64,000 nt of DNA. Source: Pseudomonadota bacterium. Lineage in GTDB: Bacteria > Pseudomonadota > Gammaproteobacteria > Steroidobacterales > Steroidobacteraceae. Below, in pieces: positions 9,129 through 24,744 of the stretch. The translations under genes were made by a program, and so were the position numbers. The DNA lies in assembly GCA_025357635.1 (NCBI GenBank), contig JANXOV010000073.1, positions 1-64,000 on the forward strand, written 5' to 3'. The notes under the pieces were generated by a model. That model had not been told where the DNA came from. It searched no databases and saw only the letters and a list, made by a program, of their open reading frames with translations. Position 1 is the first letter of the stretch, and each line of letters begins with the position of its first letter.

Positions 9129-9983
9129 TCAACGCAACTGCGCGATGCGGGCGACCAGAGCGGCCGCGACCGGTGCCGTTGCAGGGTCGAGCGCCGCCGG
9201 GACGGTTGCAGCGGGCAGCACGGCGGATGGAGCGGCCGTCAGCAGCCGCTCGCGGATCTTCGGCCACTCGATCAGGCTGAGCCGCCCGTTCATGTCCTCG
9301 ACCAGCGAGGTGCAGCTCTCCACCCAGTCGCCGTCGTTGCAATACAGGATGCCGTCCATGTCGCGCATCTCGGCGCGGTGAATGTGGCCGCAGACCACCG
9401 CGTCGACATTGCGCTTGCGCGCAGCCTGCGCGACCGAGTCTTCAAAACAACCGATGTACTGCACGGCCTTCTTGGTCTTATTCTTGAGATAGCCGGCCAA
9501 TGACCAGTGCGGCAGGTCGAAGCGGCGGCGCACCCAGTTGATGTAGGGGTTGATGGCAAGAAGAATGTCGTAGATATTGCTGCCGACCTTGGCAAGCCAA
9601 GGGCTGAACTTGACGACATTGTCGAACTCATCGCCATGCAGGATCAGCATGCGGCGGCCGTCAGCTGTCTCATGAATGTATTCGTTATGTATTTCGAGGT
9701 TGCCGAACACGCTGCCGTCGAAATCCCGGAACACTTCGTCGTGATTGCCGGGCACGAAAATCACCTTGGTGCCGCGCTTGGCCTTGCCGAGAATCGTGCG
9801 CACCACGTTGTTGTGCGATTGCGGCCAGAACATGGTCTTCTTCATGCTCCAGACGTCGATGATGTCACCGACCAAGAACAGGGTGTCCATTTCAACCTGG
9901 TGCAAAAACTCGAGCAGCAGATCGGCGCTGCACCCCTTGAAGCCGAGGTGAATGTCGGAGATGAAGACAGTGCGCAGGCGCAT
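9129..9983 (-). CDS. UDP-2,3-diacylglucosamine diphosphatase-like metallophosphoesterase (LpxH family)
   Basis: FISDIHLG, LVGDIIDVW, VPGNHDE, HGDEFD, VCGHIHRAE metallophosphatase motifs. Confidence 0.85.
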   Translation of the reverse strand: MRLRTVFISDIHLGFKGCSADLLLEFLHQVEMDTLFLVGDIIDVWSMKKTMFWPQSHNNVVRTILGKAKRGTKVIFVPGNHDEVFRDFDGSVFGNLEIHNEYIHETADGRRMLILHGDEFDNVVKFSPWLAKVGSNIYDILLAINPYINWVRRRFDLPHWSLAGYLKNKTKKAVQYIGCFEDSVAQAARKRNVDAVVCGHIHRAEMRDMDGILYCNDGDWVESCTSLVEDMNGRLSLIEWPKIRERLLTAAPSAVLPAATVPAALDPATAPVAAALVARIAQLR

Positions 9984-10128
9984 GTTCGAATCCTCCGCGT
10001 CGCTATGACACGGGACCAGATTCGCGCCAGCGTGTTACGGCCACATGACCGCGGGGAGAAGATTTGTTTACAACAGAGGAACTTAGCCGTGGAACATCAC
10101 GTGGAATTGTAATTATGTGAGACGCGTC

Positions 10129-10851
10129 TCAAACCGGGCCGGCGCCGTTCGACGGCACCGCGAACCGGTAGCCGAAACCCCGCACCGTCTGGATGTACTC
10201 CTCATAACCCGGATCGGCCAGGATCTTGCGCAGGCGCTGCACGTTGACATCGACGGTGCGCACATCGACCTCGCAGTCCTTGCCCCACACCTGCGAGAGC
10301 AACTGATCGCGGCTGAAGGTGCGCCCCGCGTGCGACATCAAGAACTCCAGCAGACGGTATTCGGCGCCGCGCAGATTCAGCAGCTGCCCGCGCGCGCTCA
10401 CGCGGTTGGTGGTCGAGTTCAATTCCAGGTCATCGAAACTCAGCGCCGTCTTTCGCTCCTGCAACCGATGTGAGCGCAGCACCGCCAGCACCCTTGCCAC
10501 GACCTCGCGCGGCGAAAAGGGCTTGGCGATGTAATCATCGGCGCCGGACTCCAGGCCGGTCACCACGTCGTGCTCACTGGTGAGTTCCGACAGGATGATG
10601 AGCCGCACGGTCTGCGGGGCGCGCATGGCGCGCACGCGGCGGATCAGCTCCAGCGCCGCGAACCCCGGCATGTTCCAGTCCAGCATCACCAGCAACGGCG
10701 GGCGGTCGGAGAAGCGCGTCATGGCGGCCGCGCCATCGACCTCTGAACGGACGCTGAATCCCAACTCGGACAATCGCTGACGGACGGGCTCGAGCGCAGA
10801 CAGATCCGGGTCGACGATGAGAATGTGTCTGGTGGTTTCTGTTGCGAGCAT
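10129..10851 (-). CDS. OmpR/PhoB-family response regulator
   Basis: REC domain with MLDWNMPG phosphosite and C-terminal winged helix (TFSRDQLLSQVWGKDCEVDVRTVDVNVQRLRKIL...GFGYRF). Confidence 0.9.
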   Translation of the reverse strand: MLATETTRHILIVDPDLSALEPVRQRLSELGFSVRSEVDGAAAMTRFSDRPPLLVMLDWNMPGFAALELIRRVRAMRAPQTVRLIILSELTSEHDVVTGLESGADDYIAKPFSPREVVARVLAVLRSHRLQERKTALSFDDLELNSTTNRVSARGQLLNLRGAEYRLLEFLMSHAGRTFSRDQLLSQVWGKDCEVDVRTVDVNVQRLRKILADPGYEEYIQTVRGFGYRFAVPSNGAGPV

Positions 10852-10914
10852 ACGACGCTCGCATTTAAGGAACTCAGTCTTACACTACGTTGACGATTTT
10901 GTGACGGGACGAAA

Positions 10915-11118
10915 TTAAATGTTGTGAGCGCGCACGGATCTCACCGTCACGAGGGGGTGCTTGTGCAGCGGCGCCGGCTTGTTCGCTGTGGTTGTGACCG
11001 CATCGTTGTCGCTGAAGTTCCACGCGGCGAGCAACAATCCCAATGCCAGCCAATTGCGCGCGCCGTCGCTGCGCAGTGCAAACCAGGGATGGGTCGGATG
11101 GTGCGAAGTCATGGTCAT
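10915..11118 (-). CDS. Small single-TM hypothetical protein
   Basis: 67 aa MTMTSHHPTHPWFALRSDGARNWLALGLLLAAWNFSDNDAV...; good Shine-Dalgarno (GGAG) 5' of ATG; one hydrophobic segment. Confidence 0.4.
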   Translation of the reverse strand: MTMTSHHPTHPWFALRSDGARNWLALGLLLAAWNFSDNDAVTTTANKPAPLHKHPLVTVRSVRAHNI

Positions 11119-11276
11119 TTCTCCTGCCGGTTGTGTGCGTCCGGTGATGACAGTTGACCGCGGCGGCCGCCGTGGGTACGGGCGCAATCCGGCCAAACCG
11201 GCTGCAAAATCTGATGAATTGTGGCGAGCGGTGCGCCCCCGGCCAGCCGGCGCGGTCGATGGGCTATGATCTGCGC

Positions 11277-11966
11277 ATGAAAAAGAGCATTGCCATCGTC
11301 GAAGATGAGGCGGCGCTGCGGGAGAATTACGCGGCGGCGTTGGCCCGGCTGGGCTATCAGGTCAAGACCTTCGCCAACCGCAAAACGGCCCTGCAGGCGT
11401 TTGCCGTTCGTCTGCCGGATCTGGTCATCATCGACATTTCACTGGAAGACGAGGCCGAGGGCGGGTTCGATCTGTGCCGCGACCTGCGCGCCCTGTCGGC
11501 CGAATTGCCCCTGATCTTTCTGACCGCGCGCGACAGCGAACTGGACGCCGTGTCGGGGCTGCGCCTCGGCGCGGACGACTTCCTGACCAAGGATGTCAGT
11601 CTGCCGCACCTCGCCGCGCGGGTGGCGGCGCTGTTCCGGCGCATCGATGCGCTGCGCCGTCCCGAGGATGCCGCGCAGGTCCTGCGGCGCGGCGCCTTGT
11701 CCATCGATTCGGAGAAGATGCAGACGACCTGGAACGGTCAGGCGGTTTCCTTGAGCCTGACCGAATTCTGGATCGTGCATGCGCTGGCGAAAAACCCGGG
11801 CCACGTGAAGAACCGGCAGCAGCTCATGGATGCCGCCAACGTGGTGCTGGATGACAACACCATCACCTCGCAGATCAAGCGGGTGCGGCGCAAGTTCCAA
11901 AGTGTCGATGCCACATTCGATGCCATTCAGACGGCCTACGGCATGGGATACCGCTGGGTCGAGTGA
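11277..11966 (+). CDS. Response regulator resembling the proteobacterial dedicated sortase system regulator (PdsR-type)
   Basis: MKKSIAIVEDEAALRENYAAALARLGYQVKTFANRKTAL...LTEFWIVHALAKNPGHVKNRQQLMDAANVVLDDNTITSQIKRVRRKF...YGMGYRW; 4-nt overlap with downstream kinase. Confidence 0.75.
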   Translation: MKKSIAIVEDEAALRENYAAALARLGYQVKTFANRKTALQAFAVRLPDLVIIDISLEDEAEGGFDLCRDLRALSAELPLIFLTARDSELDAVSGLRLGADDFLTKDVSLPHLAARVAALFRRIDALRRPEDAAQVLRRGALSIDSEKMQTTWNGQAVSLSLTEFWIVHALAKNPGHVKNRQQLMDAANVVLDDNTITSQIKRVRRKFQSVDATFDAIQTAYGMGYRWVE

Positions 11967-14008
11967 GCATCCGGCTGCAGCTGCTGTTGATGTCCCTCGC
12001 CACGCTGGTGCTGCCATGGGCCGGGTGTCAGTACGCGCGCGAGGTGCAGACCGTGCTGCGCGCCTCGCAGGAGCAGGCGTTGCTGGCGGCTTCCGGGACC
12101 ATTGCGAACGCGCTGTCGGCGCAGCCGCAGCGTATGTTTCACAGTGCGCAGTCGGGCAGCAAGTTCGATGCGGGCGGCGGCGACATTTATGCATTTCCTC
12201 TGCGCGCCACGCCGTTGCTGGATGGCTACCGGGACGACTGGGATGTGCCGCTGGAGCCGCGGGCGCTGCCTTCCGCGTCGGGCTTGCGCGCACGCATGCA
12301 GGCCGGCGTCACCGACCGGTATCTGTTCGTGTACGTTGAAGTGGACGATTCGCACTGGGATCCGCAGGCCGGGGAAACTTCCGCCGCCGATGCGGACCGG
12401 ATCGAATTCGCGCTGCAGGACCCGGACGGCGCGCTGGAGAATTACCTGTTCGCCACCAACGCACCGGGCATGGTGGCCGCGCAGACCACGGTGCGCGGCG
12501 ATGACGGCAGCGTGCGGCTGGTCAGCGAACCGCGCATCCAGGGGTTCTGGCTGCAGACTGCGCGCGGCTATACGCTGGAGTTTCGCGTGCCGATGGCCCT
12601 GGTGGGCGCACGCTTGTGGATCGAGGCCATCGACGGCGCCAGTCCGGTGCGGCGCCGCGCCGGCACTCTCGGCGGCGCCGACAAACTGACCGGCGGTCGC
12701 TTGTTCTTCTCCTCGGGGAGTCTGATCGAGTGGCTGTCGCCGTTCATTCGCAACGGCACGGGCGCCACGGTGATCGACGCCAACGCGTTGAAACTGGCCA
12801 CCGCCGGATCGGCGGAAGCCGCGGCGGCGCCGGGTGACGAAGAAGCCCAGGTCGCCTGGTATCGCCGCTTCCAGGCCATGGACATTCAGCACCTGCCCTC
12901 ACGCAAACCGCTGGCGGACCGGCTGGAGGGCGCGCATGTGGATGCCGCGTTGCTGGGACATCCCCAGGCACAGTGGTATCGGGTGGGCAGCCACGATGAA
13001 ATCCTGCTGGCCGCGGCCGCGCCTGTCATGGCCAATGGGCATGCGATCGGCGCCGTGGTGCTCGAGCAGGCCGGCGATCAGCTGCTGGGTCTGCGCGACC
13101 GCGCATTGAGCCGGCTGTTCAATCTGACCCTGATCGCCACCGGCATTGCGGTGATCTTCGTTCTGGGATTCGCCAGCCGCCTCAGCAGTCGCATCGGCAA
13201 GCTGCGCGAGGCGGCGGACACGGCGCTGTCGGCGGACGGGACACTCGCCACCACGCTGCCTGAGTCCGGCGCCGGCGATGAGATCGGCGCGCTGTCGCGC
13301 AGCTTCGCGCGCATGCTGACGCGCCTGAGCGAACACACACGGTATCTGCGCACCCTCGGCGGCAAGCTCTCGCACGAGCTGCGCACGCCGCTCAGCATCG
13401 TCAAATCCTCGCTCGACAACCTGGAGCTGGAAGGCGCATCGGCCAGCCAGCAGATCTACCTGACGCGCGCGCGCGATGGCGCGGAACGATTGCAGCAGAT
13501 CCTGGGCGCGCTGGGCGCGGCGGCGCGCACCGAAGAGAGCATTCGCCAGGCCGACCGGGTTGGTTTCAACTTGAAGGAACTGGTCGAATCCGCCGTGGCG
13601 GCCTATCGCGACAGCTTCGCGCCGGCGCGATTCGTTCTCGAGGTTCCCGTGGAGGCCTGCCATTGGCGCGGGGCTCCCGAGTTGATCGTCCAGATGCTGG
13701 ATAAGCTCGTGGAAAACGCCGTGGACTTCACGCCGCCCGAGGGCAGCATCCGCATCGCGCTATCCAGGGACGCCGGCCGTTATCTGCTGCAGGTGGGCAA
13801 CGACGGCGCTCTCATACCGGAGAGTCTGTTGCCACGGCTGTTTGAATCCTTGTTTGAAATGCGCGATACCAAGGACGATCGCCCGCATTTCGGCTTAGGG
13901 TTGTACATCGTCCGTTTGATCGCGGAGTTTCATGGCGGCGTGGCGCAGGTCGCCAATCGCGAGGATGGCAGCGGCGTGGAGTTCACGATTTCGCTGCCGA
14001 TGCTCTGA
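11963..14008 (+). CDS. Sensor histidine kinase resembling the dedicated sortase system kinase (PdsS-type)
   Basis: GTG start overlapping upstream regulator; N-terminal TM, CBM9-like periplasmic region (LLDGYRDDWDVPLEP...), second TM, HAMP, HisKA LSHELRTPLSIVKSSL, HATPase FGLGLYIVRLIAEFHGG. Confidence 0.8.
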   Translation: MSIRLQLLLMSLATLVLPWAGCQYAREVQTVLRASQEQALLAASGTIANALSAQPQRMFHSAQSGSKFDAGGGDIYAFPLRATPLLDGYRDDWDVPLEPRALPSASGLRARMQAGVTDRYLFVYVEVDDSHWDPQAGETSAADADRIEFALQDPDGALENYLFATNAPGMVAAQTTVRGDDGSVRLVSEPRIQGFWLQTARGYTLEFRVPMALVGARLWIEAIDGASPVRRRAGTLGGADKLTGGRLFFSSGSLIEWLSPFIRNGTGATVIDANALKLATAGSAEAAAAPGDEEAQVAWYRRFQAMDIQHLPSRKPLADRLEGAHVDAALLGHPQAQWYRVGSHDEILLAAAAPVMANGHAIGAVVLEQAGDQLLGLRDRALSRLFNLTLIATGIAVIFVLGFASRLSSRIGKLREAADTALSADGTLATTLPESGAGDEIGALSRSFARMLTRLSEHTRYLRTLGGKLSHELRTPLSIVKSSLDNLELEGASASQQIYLTRARDGAERLQQILGALGAAARTEESIRQADRVGFNLKELVESAVAAYRDSFAPARFVLEVPVEACHWRGAPELIVQMLDKLVENAVDFTPPEGSIRIALSRDAGRYLLQVGNDGALIPESLLPRLFESLFEMRDTKDDRPHFGLGLYIVRLIAEFHGGVAQVANREDGSGVEFTISLPML

Positions 14009-14162
14009 CGAAACGGTCTCAGCAATTCTGTTTCGCAATGTATGCTTGATTGCGACGCACCATCTGATTTGCGACAGACAGCGGCGGGAATCTTATCAAT
14101 AACAAGCCATTTGGATGCAAATCCATTAAAGTAATACCTGATAATTTCTGAGTGTTACCTCG

Positions 14163-14405
14163 ATGGCAACAAATATGACGAGCAAAGGTCAGGTGACCGT
14201 TCCGAAGAGTGTGCGTGACTATCTGGGTCTGAAGCCTGGTGTCGCCGTGACCTTCGAACGCCAGCCGGGCGGCGAAATCGTCCTCCGGCCAGTCAAACGA
14301 GGCGCGAAGTCTCGACCCAGTGTCTTCGCCAAGTTTAGAGGCAGCGCGACCATAAAAATGACGACCGATGAAATAATGGCGCTGACGCGCGATCAGGACG
14401 AATGA
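14163..14405 (+). CDS. AbrB/MazE-family antitoxin
   Basis: MTSKGQVTVPKSVRDYLGLKPGVAVTFE SpoVT/AbrB DNA-binding signature; 4-nt ATGA overlap with PIN ORF. Confidence 0.85.
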   Translation: MATNMTSKGQVTVPKSVRDYLGLKPGVAVTFERQPGGEIVLRPVKRGAKSRPSVFAKFRGSATIKMTTDEIMALTRDQDE

Positions 14406-14800
14406 TTCTAGTCGATACGAACGTACTGTTAGATGTGTTTCAGGACGATTCGCAGTGGGCAAAATGGTCGCAGGATCAGCTCGATACCGCCCTGCTCACA
14501 GATCGACTTGCCATCAATGCGGTGATCTACGCTGAGCTATCGATCGCTTACAGCAGGATCGAGGATCTTGAAAAAGTCGTCGCTGGCACGTCGCTTAAAG
14601 TCGAAGCCATGCCGCGCGAAGCATTATTCCTCGCAGGAAAGGTGTACCGCGACTACAGGCGCAAACAAGGGCGCAAGACAGGAGTCCTGCCTGATTTCTT
14701 CATTGGTGCGCACGCTGCCGTACAGAATTGCCCGATTCTCACGCGTGACACGGCCCATTACAGGACCTACTTTCCCGGTGTGCGGCTCATCTGCCCGTAG
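14402..14800 (+). CDS. PIN-domain ribonuclease toxin (VapC-like)
   Basis: MILVDTNVLLDVF...; AVIYAELSIAY; DFFIGAHAA; LTRDTAHYRTYFPGVRL PIN acidic motifs. Confidence 0.85.
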   Translation: MILVDTNVLLDVFQDDSQWAKWSQDQLDTALLTDRLAINAVIYAELSIAYSRIEDLEKVVAGTSLKVEAMPREALFLAGKVYRDYRRKQGRKTGVLPDFFIGAHAAVQNCPILTRDTAHYRTYFPGVRLICP

Positions 14801-14840
14801 CGCAGCGGTGAGTTCTGAGCTGCCGCCGCAATGGCGTCCG

Positions 14841-20775
<5,935 letters not shown>

Positions 20776-20943
20776 AACCCGCCGTGCCGTGCGGTTTTGG
20801 CCGCATAGCCTAATAAAAACAATCGCTTAAAGCCGGTTCGTGCGCTTTGCAATGCGCCGCGCGTGGGGGTGGCGGATGCACCGCTACACCAATGTCTATG
20901 GCTTCATAATACCCAGGTGGCGGGTATCGTCAATCGGCAATTC

Positions 20944-21393
20944 CTACGCGCCGGCGATGTAGCGCTGCAGCTGCTCGATTTCTTCGCGTTGCTCATCGAT
21001 CACGGCCTTGACCAGATCGCCGATCGACAAAACGCCCACGACCTTGGAATTGCTCACCACCGGCAGATGCCGGATGCGCTTGTCGGTCATGATCTGCATG
21101 CAGTGGTGCACGGTGTCCTCGGGCCGAACGGTGATCACCGGCGAACTCATGATCTCGCCCACCGTGGTGTCGGCCGAGGAGCGGCCCTTGAGAATGACCT
21201 TGCGTGCGTAATCCCGTTCGGACAGCACGCCCAGCAGCTCCGCGTCCTGCATGACGAGCAGCGCGCCCACATGCCATTGCGCCATCACGCCAATCGCGTG
21301 CAGGACGGAATCCTCAGATCGCACGGATAGAACCTCGCCGGATTTCTGATCGAGCAGATGCTTGACGGTTTGCATGACTTCAAACTCCCCCAC
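20944..21393 (-). CDS. Tandem CBS-domain protein
   Basis: Two CBS repeats: VRSEDSVLHAIGVMAQWHVGALLVMQDAELLGVLSERDYARK and VRPEDTVHHCMQIMTDKRIRHLPVVSNSKVVGVLSIGDLVKAV. Confidence 0.9.
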   Translation of the reverse strand: MGEFEVMQTVKHLLDQKSGEVLSVRSEDSVLHAIGVMAQWHVGALLVMQDAELLGVLSERDYARKVILKGRSSADTTVGEIMSSPVITVRPEDTVHHCMQIMTDKRIRHLPVVSNSKVVGVLSIGDLVKAVIDEQREEIEQLQRYIAGA

Positions 21394-21472
21394 CCTTGCA
21401 TGGTCCGTCGGCGTCAGATGCGCCGTTTGACACGTCTATACTTGCGCTCTTTCCCGCCGGACGTCAATTGAC

Positions 21473-23578
21473 ATGCCATCAGCCAAGAAACCCCGAGCGC
21501 AGGTGGCGCCCCTGCCGCCACTGCCGCTGGCCGAGGAGCGGGAACACTGGGTGCAATCACCCCATGGAAACCGCGCCGACCCGTACTACTGGCTGCGCGA
21601 TGATTCGCGTAAAAACCCGCAGGTGCTGAAGTTTCTGCGAGCCCACAATCGCCGCGCCGCCCAGTGGTTCAAGGCGCACGGCAACCGCGAGCGCGGCCTG
21701 TACCGGGAAATCATTGCGCGCCTGCAGCAAGAAGACAGCACCGTGCCGTACCTGAAGAACGGCTACTGGTACTACGCTCGCTACCAGAGCGGCAAGGAGC
21801 ATCCCTTGTATGCGCGGCGGGCCGGCTCGCTGCAAGGCACCGAGCAGGTCATGCTGGACGTGAACGAACTCGCGGCGCCGCACGACTACTACGACATCGG
21901 CTCCATCGAGGTGTCGCCGGACGGGCGCTTCATGGCCTACTGTGAGGACAGCGTGGGCCGTCGCGAATATTCGCTGCGCTTGAAGAACCTGGACAGCGGT
22001 GAAACGCTGGCCACGCAGATACCCAATGTCGAATCGGATCTGGCGTGGCTGAACGATTCGAGCAGCATCCTGTACATCGCCAAGGATCCGAAGACACTGC
22101 TGGGCTTGTATGTGAAGCGGCATCGCCTCGGCACGTCGGTGAGCGAGGATGAACTGGTGTTCGAGCAGACCAACCCCAGCTTCTATACGACGGTGGTGAA
22201 GTCCAAGTCTGACCGTTACGTGTTCATCGGCATGCAGAGCACCGTTTCCTCCGAATGGCGCTACGCCGAGGCCGGCGGCGGCGTGTTGCAATTCAACACG
22301 GTGCTGGCGCATGCGCGCGATCACGAGTATCAGATCGAGCACTGGGGCGGGGAGTTCATCGTGCGCACCAACTGGGATGCGCCGAACTTCCGGCTGATGC
22401 GCGCGCCGGTTCAAGCGGCATCGGATCGCGCGCAATGGCGCGATCTGCAACCGCATTGCCCCGATGTGTTCATCCATGACTTCGAAGTGATGGCGAATTT
22501 CGTGGCGGTGTCGGAACGCTCCTCGGGCCTGCGCAAGATCCGGATCAGAGCGTTGTCCGATCCCCCCGGCGCGGCAGACGCACAGGAATTTTTCATCGAT
22601 GCCGGGGAAGCCGCCTACACCATGACTCTCGGGGCCAATCCGTGCATCGAATCGGATGTGCTGCGCTATGGCTACACCTCGCCCAAGACGCCGCAGAGCG
22701 TGTTCGACTACGACCTGGGCACGCACGCGCGCACGCTGATGAAGCGCGAGCCGGTGCTCGGCGGGTTCGACCCCGACCGGTACGCGACACAGTTCATCCG
22801 TGCCCCGGGCCGCGACGGCGCCGCCATTCCCGTCTCACTGGTCTATCGCAAGGACACGCCGCTGGATGGCAGCGCGCCGTTGATGCAATACGGCTACGGA
22901 GCGTACGGGCACTCGCTGGACCCGGGCTTTTCCTCCTCTCGCTTGAGCCTGCTCGACCGCGGCTTCGTGTTCGCGCTCGCGCACGTGCGCGGCGGCCAGG
23001 AACTCGGCCGCGCCTGGTACGACGCGGGTCGTCTGCTCCACAAGGAAAACTCGTTCCATGATTTCATCGACGTGACGCGCCATCTGGTGGAGCGGCGCTA
23101 TGCGGCCAAGGACCGCGTCTTCGCCATGGGGGGCAGCGCCGGCGGCCTGCTCATGGGGGCCGTGGCAAACCTCGCGCCGCAGGAGTACTGCGGCATCGTC
23201 GCGCAGGTCCCTTTCGTGGACGTGGTCACGACGATGCTGGATGAAACGCTGCCGCTCACGACGAACGAATACGATGAGTGGGGCGATCCGAGACAAAAGA
23301 TTTACTACGACCACATGCTCTCGTACTCGCCCTACGACAACGTGCGCGCCCAGCACTATCCCGCCATGTACGTGTCCACCGGGCTGTGGGACAGTCAGGT
23401 GCAATACTTCGAGCCGGCCAAGTGGGTTGCAAAACTGGCGCGGCTGAAGCTGGATTCGCATCCTCTGCTGCTGCACGTGGACATGAGCGCCGGCCACGGC
23501 GGCAAGTCGGGACGCTTCGCGCGCTATCGGGAGATCGCGCGCGAATATGCGTTCGTGCTGAGCGTTGTGGCCGCTTGA
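21473..23578 (+). CDS. ptrB: Oligopeptidase B / S9 family peptidase
   Basis: HGNRADPYYWLRDD; FAMGGSAGGLLMGAVANLAPQEYCGIVAQVPFVDVVTTMLDETLPLT; C-terminal GHGGKSGRF. Confidence 0.92.
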   Translation: MPSAKKPRAQVAPLPPLPLAEEREHWVQSPHGNRADPYYWLRDDSRKNPQVLKFLRAHNRRAAQWFKAHGNRERGLYREIIARLQQEDSTVPYLKNGYWYYARYQSGKEHPLYARRAGSLQGTEQVMLDVNELAAPHDYYDIGSIEVSPDGRFMAYCEDSVGRREYSLRLKNLDSGETLATQIPNVESDLAWLNDSSSILYIAKDPKTLLGLYVKRHRLGTSVSEDELVFEQTNPSFYTTVVKSKSDRYVFIGMQSTVSSEWRYAEAGGGVLQFNTVLAHARDHEYQIEHWGGEFIVRTNWDAPNFRLMRAPVQAASDRAQWRDLQPHCPDVFIHDFEVMANFVAVSERSSGLRKIRIRALSDPPGAADAQEFFIDAGEAAYTMTLGANPCIESDVLRYGYTSPKTPQSVFDYDLGTHARTLMKREPVLGGFDPDRYATQFIRAPGRDGAAIPVSLVYRKDTPLDGSAPLMQYGYGAYGHSLDPGFSSSRLSLLDRGFVFALAHVRGGQELGRAWYDAGRLLHKENSFHDFIDVTRHLVERRYAAKDRVFAMGGSAGGLLMGAVANLAPQEYCGIVAQVPFVDVVTTMLDETLPLTTNEYDEWGDPRQKIYYDHMLSYSPYDNVRAQHYPAMYVSTGLWDSQVQYFEPAKWVAKLARLKLDSHPLLLHVDMSAGHGGKSGRFARYREIAREYAFVLSVVAA

Positions 23579-23808
23579 GCAAAAAAGAGGCGTCGCGAAT
23601 CCGGGGGGAGCAGATGCGCGACGCCAATATCAGACCCTAGAGGAGAAAACTAACGAGCCGAAGTCTGTGGCAGTCCGCGGCCCGCCAGTCTTATCAAGCA
23701 ATCTCCGTGCCAGGCAGGGCAATGCCGGGAAATCAGGTTTCTGAGCGGGCCCTTGCTGATCAGGCGCGGCATCGCCCTGACCAGAAGTGTCACAGGTGAC
23801 GAAAATTG

Positions 23809-23834
23809 ATCACGCCCGCGCCGGCGGGCGTGAT
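23809..23834 (-). terminator. Rho-independent terminator-like hairpin near the 3' end of SPOR lipoprotein gene
   Basis: Perfect 11-bp inverted repeat ATCACGCCCGC-GCCG-GCGGGCGTGAT followed on the minus strand by CAATTTTC. Confidence 0.6.
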
Positions 23835-23847
23835 GCACGTCTCGCTC

Positions 23848-24606
23848 TTACGGCGCCACGACGATGCACGCCTGCGACTTGGCCTTGAGGCTGGCGCAGA
23901 CAGACTCCGCGTGCGCCTTGCTCAAGCCTGTCGCCTGCAGACGATACACCGTGCCGTTGGGGCCCTTGCCGCTGACCACGCGATGACTCAAGCCCTTCAG
24001 CGCAGACGGGTGGCTGGACTGCAAGGTCGACCATCCATGCTCCGCCGCCACCTTGCCCGCACTGAACGCACCCAATTGCACCGCATAGGTGCCGGATTTG
24101 GCGACATGCGCGTTTGCGACGTTCGCGTTGGCGTGCGCAGCGCTCTTGGAGTCGTGCTTGGCCGCGGTGGCGGGAGACGTGGCCGCAACCACGGCGGCGG
24201 CAGGCTTGCCGGTCGCGTCAGCTGGCGCGGCCGGCGTGCCGTCCGGGCTGGCGGCGGTGCCCGCCGGAGTCTGCGCCAGCGAGAAATTCTCGATTCGAAT
24301 GCGAGCCTCTTCTGTCCACTTGCCTTCGGGATATTGCTTGAGGAAGGCCTGATACGCATCCGGCGTATCGGCATCGCGCGCCTTCTGCCATTCGCGCTCC
24401 TCTTCCAATTCCTTGAGGCGCGCCTGAGCCTGCGCAGTGAAGTCGCCGCTCGGATATTTTTTGACGAATTGTTCGTAGGACTCGATGTTGTTCGCGGTAC
24501 GCGCCTTGTCCCAATCGCTTTGCTGGCGGCTGCACCCCGCAGCCGTCAGCACTGCAACGCATGCCAGGGCCACGGCCCATTTCATCCCCGACTGTCTTGT
24601 TTTCAC
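23848..24606 (-). CDS. Lipoprotein with internal tandem repeats and C-terminal SPOR domain
   Basis: Lipobox LTAAGCS; two similar segments (DWDKARTANNIESYEQFVKKYPSGDFTAQAQARL / EWQKARDADTPDAYQAFLKQYPEGKWTEEARIRI); SPOR-like GTYAVQLGAFSAG...YRLQATGLSKAHAESVCASLKAK. Confidence 0.8.
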   Translation of the reverse strand: MKTRQSGMKWAVALACVAVLTAAGCSRQQSDWDKARTANNIESYEQFVKKYPSGDFTAQAQARLKELEEEREWQKARDADTPDAYQAFLKQYPEGKWTEEARIRIENFSLAQTPAGTAASPDGTPAAPADATGKPAAAVVAATSPATAAKHDSKSAAHANANVANAHVAKSGTYAVQLGAFSAGKVAAEHGWSTLQSSHPSALKGLSHRVVSGKGPNGTVYRLQATGLSKAHAESVCASLKAKSQACIVVAP

Positions 24607-24744
24607 GCTCGCTCCTGATGCAAGTATCCTAAAACCGGCACCATTCTACTTAACTTTGGTCCCGGCATGTCGATGCCGCCAAGCGCGTCACAGTACGTCT
24701 TGATCGCGATGCGATAATCGGGCCTTCCGCAACGAGGCTCATGC

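Noticed and set aside
10129-10851. Calling this gene phoB outright
   Set aside because: Architecture fits the OmpR/PhoB family but no phoR or pst genes adjoin; only the family is supportable.
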